From Lachnoclostridium sp. UBA7482 (lineage in GTDB: Bacteria; Bacillota; Clostridia; Lachnospirales; Lachnospiraceae): 7,493 nt of DNA. The position numbers were made by a program, and so were the translations under genes. The stretch is taken from NCBI GenBank assembly GCA_002479645.1, contig DLOO01000075.1, forward strand, positions 1,133 to 8,625, given 5' to 3'. Within the stretch, counting starts at the first letter, position 1; each line of letters opens with the position of its first letter. A model generated the notes under the pieces. The model did no database searches. It was not told the DNA's origin and worked only from the letters and a program-made list of their open reading frames with translations. Positions 1-4,715 of this stretch are shown here, piece after piece.

Positions 1-27
1 GCAGCTGCCGTCTCATCACAGGAAGAT

Positions 28-981
28 TCAATTGCAAGAATATATGTGCTTTTCATGCTGCTGATTTGCCTCTTCTTTCTCAAACTCCAGCATTTTGCTG
101 ATTCCGTCCCTGCAGGTTCTCGCCCCCGGGAAAATCTCGCGTGCCACCCATTCAAATTCCTTCGGGTGCACAAGCGACGGACTGTAATGGGTAAGCCACA
201 GCTCCGACACCTCCGCCTGTTTTGCAAGCTTTGCTGCTTCCGCAAATGTCATATGCTTATGGTTCTTTGCTTTTTCTTCCGAACCCGGCTCTCCGTACAT
301 GCCTTCGCAGATAAACAAATCCGCCTCCCTGGCACACTCCGCGATCTGCGCAGTCGGACGAGAATCGGTACAATAAGTCAGTTTCAGACCCTTTCGCTCG
401 GGCCCGAGAATCATATCAGGAGTATAGGTCATACCATCCATTTCCACCGTCTGCCCCTTCTGCAGACGGCTCCAGCACTTCATCGGAACAGCATTTTCCC
501 TGGCTTTCTCCGGGTCAAATTTACCGGCACGGGAAATCTTCTGCGAATATCCGTAGCATACAATATTATGGCTCACGCGAAATGCCTCAATCGTGCAGCC
601 CTTGACCTCAACGGTTTCCCTGCCCTCCGTAAGTTCGCGGTACACAATCGGAAACGGCAAATCCGGTGCAATGATGCGCAGCGTCTCCACCACTTTTGCA
701 ATTCCTTTCGGACCGATAATCGTCACCGGCTCGGTCCGGTCGGAATTTCCCATCGACAAAAGCAGCCCCGGCAGACCGCTCACATGATCCCCATGCCAAT
801 GGGTAAGGCAAATCACATCAATATCATGACAGCTCCAACCCTTTTTGCGAATGGCAACCTGCGTGCCCTCACCGCAGTCAATCAACAGACTGCTGCCGTT
901 GAATCTGGTCATACAGGCGGTCAGAAACCGCCCCGGAAGCGGCATCATACCGCTCGTTCCAAGCAGACAAACCTCTAACAT
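28..981 (-). CDS. rnz: Ribonuclease Z (tRNA 3'-processing endonuclease)
   Basis: RNase Z cleaves tRNA precursors after the discriminator base to remove the 3' trailer; it is a cytoplasmic two-zinc metallo-beta-lactamase-fold enzyme. Seen in the 317-aa product: an N-terminal LLGTSGMMPLPGR strand and turn, LLIDCGEGTQ (32-41), the metal motif THWHGDH (60-66, the HxHxDH motif), His138 (VSH), Asp206 (CTDSRP) and His265 (LTHYS), plus HKHMTFAEAA (241-250), equivalent to the family's conserved His region. Length fits the bacterial short form (about 300-330 aa). An in-frame GTG at 1017 would add 12 residues, but the ATG at 981 has GAGG five bases upstream and begins directly with the family's first beta strand, so I use it. 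The arm region (163-176, NAVPMKCWSRLQKG) lacks the usual Gly-Pro-rich GIPPGP-like sequence. It lies downstream of the small CxxC protein gene, probably in one transcript. The family call is firm; true tRNA specificity is inferred. Confidence 0.88.
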   Translation of the reverse strand: MLEVCLLGTSGMMPLPGRFLTACMTRFNGSSLLIDCGEGTQVAIRKKGWSCHDIDVICLTHWHGDHVSGLPGLLLSMGNSDRTEPVTIIGPKGIAKVVETLRIIAPDLPFPIVYRELTEGRETVEVKGCTIEAFRVSHNIVCYGYSQKISRAGKFDPEKARENAVPMKCWSRLQKGQTVEMDGMTYTPDMILGPERKGLKLTYCTDSRPTAQIAECAREADLFICEGMYGEPGSEEKAKNHKHMTFAEAAKLAKQAEVSELWLTHYSPSLVHPKEFEWVAREIFPGARTCRDGISKMLEFEKEEANQQHEKHIYSCN

Positions 982-986
982 TTCTA

Positions 987-990
987 CCTC
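987..990 (-). promoter_or_regulatory. Ribosome binding site deciding the rnz start
   Basis: On the minus strand GAGG stands five bases before the ATG at 981. The longer alternative GTG start at 1017 directly abuts the stop codon of the preceding gene and has no comparable site, so this sequence favours the 317-aa form. Confidence 0.65.
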
Positions 991-1017
991 ATTCCTGCGG
1001 AAATACCCGCGGGTCAC

Positions 1018-1221
1018 TCAAACCTCAGTCACACTTTCTATCGTAATCGGTCTTGCAAATGATTTCACCAGCCGGTCATAACAGTTCTCACAAATTATAA
1101 ACCTGTGTCGCTCCAGATCCTTCCCCGAAGCATATCCCCACTCTTTGATTACACTAAGCGCATCTTCTGCAGCTGCATTTTGCAGCACTCTGCCGCAGCA
1201 ATTACAAATCCGTTCTTCCAT
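1018..1221 (-). CDS. Small CxxC-pair protein, unknown function
   Basis: This encodes a 67-aa protein I do not recognise by name. It has two cysteine clusters, CNCCG (Cys6, Cys8, Cys9) and CENC (Cys44, Cys47), spaced as in a small zinc-ribbon or treble-clef fold, with a charged middle (EWGYASGKDLERHRF) and a tail rich in Val, Ile and Glu. There is no signal peptide or membrane segment, so it is probably cytoplasmic. Zinc binding is inferred from the cysteine spacing only. The start at 1221 has GGGAGG four bases upstream; an in-frame GTG at 1233 lies within that binding site and is unlikely. The stop is 36 nt before the rnz start, so the two are probably co-transcribed from the possible promoter near 1270. 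Stable pairing with rnz in relatives would hint at a shared role, but the function remains unknown. Confidence 0.8.
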   Translation of the reverse strand: MEERICNCCGRVLQNAAAEDALSVIKEWGYASGKDLERHRFIICENCYDRLVKSFARPITIESVTEV

Positions 1222-1225
1222 AGTA

Positions 1226-1231
1226 CCTCCC
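1226..1231 (-). promoter_or_regulatory. Ribosome binding site of the small CxxC gene
   Basis: On the minus strand a GGGAGG lies four bases before the ATG at 1221. The alternative GTG at 1231-1233 shares bases with this site, so the ATG is the better start. Confidence 0.65.
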
Positions 1232-1266
1232 ACATTCTTTTTCCGAAGTTTCTCTGCTATAGAAGC

Positions 1267-1295
1267 ATTATAGCGAATCGAATTTTGAAAAAAAA
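1267..1295 (-). promoter_or_regulatory. Possible promoter for the CxxC gene and rnz
   Basis: On the minus strand a perfect TATAAT (1267-1272) lies in the 81-nt gap between rimI and the CxxC gene, about 45 nt before its start codon. At 17-bp spacing the -35 position falls in a run of eight T (1288-1295) that matches TTGACA poorly, and there is no TG extension. The AT-rich tract could act as an upstream element. It may be a weak internal promoter, or the genes may be read from the upstream operon; I see no hairpin terminator in this gap. Confidence 0.4.
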
Positions 1296-1302
1296 GTGGG
1301 AA

Positions 1303-1746
1303 TTATAGGGACAATACCATCACGATTGCATCCTCGGGCGGCATACGGTAAAAGCCCCTGCGTCGTCCCACCGCAGCAAATCCACATTTGGCATACAGTC
1401 CCTGTGCGTTCGTATTTCCGGCACGAACCTCCAAAAAGAAATTCGCAACGCCACGCTCCCTGCCGTAAGCAGTCAATGCCTGCATCAGCTTCGTTCCGAT
1501 ACCCTTTCCGCGATGCTCCGACAGAACAGCCACATTGGTAACCTGTCCCTCATCTCCGACAAGCAGAAGCCCGGCGTAACCAAGCACCTTGCCACCCTCC
1601 ATGCACAACAGATAACAATACCGTTCGTCCTCTGCCGCATCACGAAGACTTTGCTCGCTCCACGGCTCCGAAAAAGTAATCTGTTCCATGGCTGCCACCT
1701 GCGGCACCCACTCGGCTGTCATCGGTACGATTTGCATTGCTTCCAT
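1303..1746 (-). CDS. rimI: RimI-type ribosomal protein alanine N-acetyltransferase (GNAT)
   Basis: RimI transfers an acetyl group from acetyl-CoA to a protein N-terminus, classically ribosomal protein bS18. Seen in the 147-aa product, normal for the family: a GNAT fold with the acetyl-CoA pyrophosphate loop HRGKGIGTKL (78-87), beta strand FFLEVRAGN (103-111) and the QGLYAKCGF segment (115-123). Glu106 and Tyr118 have the same 12-residue separation as the catalytic Glu103 and Tyr115 described for Salmonella RimI. The ATG at 1746 is preceded by AGGCGGG; Met4 (1737) is a possible alternative. The start lies 8 nt after the tsaB stop, so the genes are surely co-transcribed, as commonly seen for rimI beside t6A genes. 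The true substrate cannot be read from the sequence, and other GNAT targets are possible. Confidence 0.88.
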   Translation of the reverse strand: MEAMQIVPMTAEWVPQVAAMEQITFSEPWSEQSLRDAAEDERYCYLLCMEGGKVLGYAGLLLVGDEGQVTNVAVLSEHRGKGIGTKLMQALTAYGRERGVANFFLEVRAGNTNAQGLYAKCGFAAVGRRRGFYRMPPEDAIVMVLSL

Positions 1747-1754
1747 GTTCCCGC

Positions 1755-2456
1755 CTACTTTCCCTGTTCTTCCTTTTCACGCTCCGCCTGGCTCTTACGA
1801 AGATATTCGGGAACAAACCGGGCGACGTCAACCAGCTTTCCTTCCTCGGCATACTTCATTGCAAGTATGCCGACAGAACCGGCGCGCTGCTTTGACAAAT
1901 GCGCCGGCGCCAAAACATAGGGCGCCTCCATCAACTCCGGAAGCTTCCTCTTGTTCGCTTCTACGCCGTCCCCCAGGATAATAACCGGCCGGCCGTACGC
2001 ATTGATCTCTTTTACCAAGTTGGTCAGCTCCGTGCAGACCTGCGGAATCAGAACACGCAATTCTCCGTCGACAAATTCATACAACCCACCGTACACCTGT
2101 CCCCTGCGGGCGTCCAAAATCGGGCATACCAGCCGGGATGTACCGAAACAATTACATGCCAGAGCGTCCACCGTCGGAACCGCGGCAATCGGCTTATTCC
2201 ATACCATCGCTAATCCCTTCACCGTAGAAGCGCCGATACGGAGTCCCGTAAAAGACCCCGGACCCGCGGCTATCGCAAGGCAGTCCAAATCTGTCCCTTC
2301 CGTGCCGGTCATGTGCAGAACCTGATCAATCATCGGAAGCAGCGACTGGGAATGTGTCAGTGAATTATTGAGGGAGATTTCCCCCACCAGTATATCATCG
2401 TTAAGAACCGCCACCGAAGCTACGGCGCCGGAACTATCCATTGCAAGAATCTTCAT
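1755..2456 (-). CDS. tsaB: t6A37 tRNA modification protein TsaB
   Basis: TsaB is a catalytically degenerate ASKHA-fold paralogue of TsaD. It forms the TsaB-TsaD-TsaE complex that transfers threonylcarbamoyl to A37 of ANN-decoding tRNAs. Seen in the 233-aa product: an N-terminal MKILAMDSSG strand typical of the family, HSQSLLPMID (35-44), the signature AAGPGSFTGLRIG (63-75) followed by STVKGLA, and a C-terminal VPEYLRKSQAERE stretch. Length is standard. Three in-frame ATGs are close together (2468, 2462, 2456). I choose 2456 because it gives the usual MKILA start and has GAGG six bases upstream; 2462, with AGAGG eight bases upstream, is nearly as good. A 53-nt spacer separates it from tsaE upstream and 8 nt from rimI downstream. 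The partner tsaD is not in this window. Confidence 0.93.
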   Translation of the reverse strand: MKILAMDSSGAVASVAVLNDDILVGEISLNNSLTHSQSLLPMIDQVLHMTGTEGTDLDCLAIAAGPGSFTGLRIGASTVKGLAMVWNKPIAAVPTVDALACNCFGTSRLVCPILDARRGQVYGGLYEFVDGELRVLIPQVCTELTNLVKEINAYGRPVIILGDGVEANKRKLPELMEAPYVLAPAHLSKQRAGSVGILAMKYAEEGKLVDVARFVPEYLRKSQAEREKEEQGK

Positions 2457-2509
2457 TTCCATCCTCATTTCCTCTGCAGCAGTTTCCTACAGCAGACAAA
2501 AAATATGAT

Positions 2510-2935
2510 TTATTCCAAATTCATCGTAATCCGCCGATACGACAGTCCCTTCTCCGGGTTCTTTTCAATGGTTATCCGAATAGCCTCCTCGGGAATCAAT
2601 TCATCAATGCGCGAGGACCACTCAATCAGACAGACCCCCTGTCCGAAGAAATAATCCTCATACCCGAGTTCGTCCATTTCCTCCAATTCGCCAATACGAT
2701 ATACGTCAAAATGGTACAGCGGAAGACGTCCCCCCGTATACTCCTGAATCATCGTAAAGGTCGGACTGCTTACCGGTTCGGTAATTCCAAGTCCCCTGGC
2801 AACCCCTTTGGAAAACACGGTTTTCCCCGCTCCCAAGTCGCCGTTCAAGCAGAAAATCATTCCCGGCCTTGCCTTTTGTCCTATTATTTCACCGACGCGG
2901 AAGGTTTCCTCCGCACCAAGACTTTCCAATATCAT
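2510..2935 (-). CDS. tsaE: t6A37 tRNA modification ATPase TsaE
   Basis: TsaE is the P-loop ATPase that supports turnover of the TsaB-TsaD complex in t6A37 synthesis. Seen in the 141-aa product: the Walker A loop GDLGAGKT (32-39), VSSPTFTMIQEY (55-66), LYHFDVYR (73-80), DELGYEDYF (88-96) and VCLIEW (101-106), the family blocks in their standard order. Length is close to the normal 140-160 aa. The ATG at 2935 has AAGGA six bases upstream, and that site sits in the 12-nt gap after the ycxB-like stop codon. It is encoded between the YcxB-like gene and tsaB in the same direction, so it is most likely in one operon driven from the promoter near 3590. Confidence 0.94.
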   Translation of the reverse strand: MILESLGAEETFRVGEIIGQKARPGMIFCLNGDLGAGKTVFSKGVARGLGITEPVSSPTFTMIQEYTGGRLPLYHFDVYRIGELEEMDELGYEDYFFGQGVCLIEWSSRIDELIPEEAIRITIEKNPEKGLSYRRITMNLE

Positions 2936-2947
2936 ACTATATCCTTC

Positions 2948-3442
2948 TTACTGTTTCTTTCCTGCATATGTCTTCAGGAGCCCGCGAAGTGTTTCGGTAT
3001 CCTCTCCCACAATTTCCTTCGGGAAGATAAATGCACTGTTTTTCATTACGTATGCGTAGAAATACTTTCTTGTCTCTTTCACCTTACGAATATACTGCCA
3101 GTCAAGAAGCTCTTCCTCCCCGCCCTGCCGTACGAAAATCCCTTCCTTGCTGACGGTGTAGATTCCTTCATTCTGATACTGCGCCGCAAGCTTGATGGAC
3201 TGTGCGGTTCGGAGCGCCAGATTCGCCGGCATCACCACCGCCATCACAATAAGCGCGCCAATCAGCAAAATACGAACCTTCTGTTCATCCTCGGCAAATC
3301 CGGTAACCAGACGCCACACAAGAAGTCCGAGAATCAGCCAATAGGCACATCCGTTCAGTCCGGTAAATGCCTGTCGAAGTGAGAATCCGTAAAGATCCTT
3401 AAATCTCACCCGATACGAAACAGTTACTTTTTTATCTTCCAT
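2948..3442 (-). CDS. YcxB-like membrane protein
   Basis: This 164-aa protein resembles the YcxB family of small Firmicute membrane proteins of unknown function. It has a short beta-rich N-terminus (VTVSYRVRFKDLYGF), two hydrophobic segments (about 31-49 and 56-77) forming a membrane hairpin, and a C-terminal cytosolic domain in the YcxB pattern: YTVSKEGIFVRQGGEEELLDWQYIRKV is the strand, turn and aromatic Trp-Tyr region, followed by YFYAYVMKNSAFIFPKEIV. The C-terminal domain in this family has a PH-like look, but that is inference. GAGG lies eight bases before the ATG at 3442. It is the first full-size gene after the strong promoter at 3589-3616 and leads into tsaE with a 12-nt gap. No link to tRNA modification is known to me; the shared operon may reflect housekeeping co-expression. 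Confidence 0.72.
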   Translation of the reverse strand: MEDKKVTVSYRVRFKDLYGFSLRQAFTGLNGCAYWLILGLLVWRLVTGFAEDEQKVRILLIGALIVMAVVMPANLALRTAQSIKLAAQYQNEGIYTVSKEGIFVRQGGEEELLDWQYIRKVKETRKYFYAYVMKNSAFIFPKEIVGEDTETLRGLLKTYAGKKQ

Positions 3443-3466
3443 TTTTCTTTCCTCAATGATTGTCGG

Positions 3467-3568
3467 TCACAAACAATTCTTTCGGGGGCATGCCGCTTTC
3501 AAAATCTCCTGCCGCCTTACACCGTCGGCATTCTCCGCCGCGTCAGGGCACAAAAAAGCCGCCTGCAT
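3467..3568 (-). CDS. Candidate 33-aa leader ORF upstream of the ycxB-like gene
   Basis: On the minus strand an ATG at 3568 opens a 33-codon frame ending in TGA at 3467-3469, 24 nt before the YcxB-like start codon. It begins MQAAFLCPDAAENADG and ends AACPRKNCL. GAGG lies seven bases before the ATG, and the start is only about 14 nt from the transcription start predicted by the promoter at 3589-3616, so promoter, ribosome binding site and start codon are ideally spaced. There are no membrane segments, no obvious run of regulatory codons and no homologue I recognise. Three cysteines and several basic residues are present. It could be a true small protein, a leader peptide or a chance frame; the signals support translation, but function is unknown. 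Confidence 0.35.
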   Translation of the reverse strand: MQAAFLCPDAAENADGVRRQEILKAACPRKNCL

Positions 3569-3588
3569 TTTCCCGCCTCAACATATTG

Positions 3589-3616
3589 ATTATAGCAGAT
3601 AACGAAAAGAATGCAA
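3589..3616 (-). promoter_or_regulatory. Strong sigma-A-like promoter for the leader ORF-ycxB-tsaE-tsaB-rimI operon
   Basis: On the minus strand TTGCAT (3611-3616) is followed after 16 bp by a perfect TATAAT (3589-3594), with the TGC extension of an extended -10 element (3595-3597). The predicted transcription start is near 3582. It lies just downstream of the ribU stop codon and is the best promoter match I see in the window. Confidence 0.75.
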
Positions 3617-3637
3617 GTGGCAAGGGCACGATTTCAT

Positions 3638-4372
3638 TCAGCCCTTCAGCAAGCGGCTGATTCTCTTGTAGCTGAACATAGTAATCACAGACAGGATTGT
3701 GTATTTGAACAGGTTAAACGGCGCAACCAGAAGTGTCACAAAGGCAAACAGTCCGTTGACACTTCCGTTCTTAGCAGTTCCCATTCCGATAATAACAGCA
3801 AGATCCATATGGAACAGTTTGGAATAGGTCGGAATCAACAGGTATGCATTTAACAGACAACCTGCCAGAGTGCCGATCAGAATGCCTCCAATCAGTCCGG
3901 TAATTGCATTTTTCTTTGTTTTTTTCGCGAAATATACGATGGATGCCGGTACAATAAAGCAGCTTCCCACAACAAAATTTGCGAATTCCCCGACAAATGC
4001 CGTATCCGTTCCGTTTAAGAACAAATTGAGAAATACTTTCAAAAACTCAATCCAGATACCCGCTGCCGGTCCCAGCGCAAAACCACCGATGATAACCGGC
4101 AAGTCGCTGAAGTCCATCTTATAGAAGCTCGGAACAAACCATACCGGAAAGTCAAAAAGCATCAAAACCGTAGAAATAGCGGACAGCATGGCAATCAATG
4201 TCATGCGGCGTGTCCGGTTTATCTTCCGCCCTTCTCCTTTTCGTTTTTTTTCAATCCATGCCTCGGTCAGATAAGCCACACCGATAAGAACTGCAACAAC
4301 AAGCGCTGCTGCGATAAGAAAACCAATGTTTTCTTTGACCTGTGTAAACAGTTTTCTTAAATTTTCCGGCAT
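3638..4372 (-). CDS. ribU: Riboflavin ECF transporter S component RibU
   Basis: RibU is the membrane S component that binds riboflavin and works with the shared EcfA/EcfA'/EcfT energising module, which is not encoded here. Seen in the 244-aa product: a core starting near residue 57 (MTLIAMLSAISTVLM) with about six hydrophobic segments. It contains the RibU-type stretch KMDFSDLPVIIGGFALGP (85-102), then GIWIEFLKVFLNLFLNGTDTAF and GEFANFVVGS (128-137). The FMN riboswitch and terminator directly upstream independently support a flavin role. The ATG at 4372 has a perfect AGGAGG seven bases upstream. It is longer than typical S components (about 190-210 aa) because of an extra N-terminal hydrophobic helix (17-38) and a basic linker (41-56). 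Confidence 0.92.
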   Translation of the reverse strand: MPENLRKLFTQVKENIGFLIAAALVVAVLIGVAYLTEAWIEKKRKGEGRKINRTRRMTLIAMLSAISTVLMLFDFPVWFVPSFYKMDFSDLPVIIGGFALGPAAGIWIEFLKVFLNLFLNGTDTAFVGEFANFVVGSCFIVPASIVYFAKKTKKNAITGLIGGILIGTLAGCLLNAYLLIPTYSKLFHMDLAVIIGMGTAKNGSVNGLFAFVTLLVAPFNLFKYTILSVITMFSYKRISRLLKG

Positions 4373-4379
4373 AATGCCA

Positions 4380-4385
4380 CCTCCT
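4380..4385 (-). promoter_or_regulatory. Consensus ribosome binding site of ribU
   Basis: A perfect AGGAGG on the minus strand lies seven bases before the ATG at 4372. It supports the long form of RibU over the internal Met57 start (codon at 4204), whose nearest purine-rich stretch is about 20 nt away. It lies well past the terminator, so regulation is expected at transcription rather than by masking this site. Confidence 0.8.
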
Positions 4386-4460
4386 GAAATGTTCGATTCC
4401 CGGTTCTAAGAGATTTGCATACCATAAAATGTTTATTAAGGAAGTTTCGCAAGACCTTCC

Positions 4461-4494
4461 GAAAAACAAAAAGCCCCCGGAAAATCCGAGGGGC
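4461..4494 (-). terminator. Intrinsic terminator of the FMN riboswitch
   Basis: On the minus strand GCCCCTCGGA (4494-4485) pairs with TCCGGGGGC (4481-4473) as nine base pairs with one bulged T and a TTT loop, followed at once by TTTTTGTTTTTC. It sits 55 nt after the aptamer and about 90 nt before the ribU start, the standard place for an expression platform. Between aptamer and terminator a second stem is possible: GCAAA and GCTG (4546-4536) with CAGC and TTTGC (4520-4509). Confidence 0.88.
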
Positions 4495-4548
4495 ATGAAT
4501 AGACATCTGCAAACCCGCTGCAATTTCATAAAATACAGCCCTTTGCTC

Positions 4549-4664
4549 TTCTTCATCTCATCCAGACTGTACTGTCGGTTCCGGAATCACACCGGATCAG
4601 CTTGCGCTCGCGGACTTTACCGCCGGTCGGGAATTCTCTTTCGAGTCACCCTGCCCCCGAAGAA
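4549..4664 (-). ncRNA. FMN riboswitch (RFN element) aptamer
   Basis: On the minus strand this is a full RFN element. P1 is closed by TTCTTC (4664-4659) and GAAGAA (4554-4549). In order follow GGGGGCAGGGTG, a small CTC-GAAA-GAG hairpin, ATTCCCGACCGGCGGT, AGTCCGCGAGC, GATCCGGTGTGATTCCGG, ACCGACAGTACAGTCTGGATG and the closing strand. These match the RFN consensus blocks closely. The aptamer binds FMN. With the terminator at 4461-4494 and ribU next, it should reduce riboflavin uptake when FMN is plentiful. Confidence 0.96.
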
Positions 4665-4686
4665 TCATTATTTTTTATACTAAGAT

Positions 4687-4715
4687 AAGTTACCACACCG
4701 GTACTGTAATGTCAA
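4687..4715 (-). promoter_or_regulatory. Probable promoter of the FMN riboswitch-ribU transcript
   Basis: On the minus strand a perfect TTGACA (4710-4715) is followed after 17 bp by TAACTT (4687-4692), a poor -10 but preceded by TGG, which gives an extended -10. The predicted start near 4680 is about 15 nt before the aptamer. It overlaps the last codons of the upstream ComEC-like gene, which fits a riboswitch starting only 25 nt after that stop codon. Two palindromes (4724-4762) lie just upstream. Confidence 0.55.

Noticed and set aside
1..27. Start of another gene beyond rnz (ATG near position 16 on the minus strand)
   Set aside because: Only 16 bases remain and no ribosome binding site is visible, so no gene can be supported.
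46..978. A 310-codon plus-strand open frame opposite rnz
   Set aside because: It is antisense to a well-supported gene, its translation is rich in His, Arg and Cys without domain motifs, and it lacks a good ribosome binding site.
1281..1302. T-rich tract after rimI as a terminator
   Set aside because: There is a run of eight T on the minus strand but no GC-rich hairpin before it; it fits better as AT-rich promoter-upstream DNA.
2441..3382. A 313-codon plus-strand open frame opposite tsaE and the ycxB-like gene
   Set aside because: It spans two real minus-strand genes and the gap between them, and the product shows no recognisable motif.
3611..3646. Possible ribU terminator: AAGGGC (minus 3646-3641) with GCCCTT (3627-3622), 13-base loop
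   Set aside because: The stem is only six pairs, overlaps the stop codon, and the nearest T run (TTCTTTT) is about 10 nt away, so I do not call a terminator.
4440..4460. Second hairpin between riboswitch terminator and ribU (GGAAG/CTTCC)
   Set aside because: Only five pairs with an 11-base loop and no T tract; it is too weak to assign a role.
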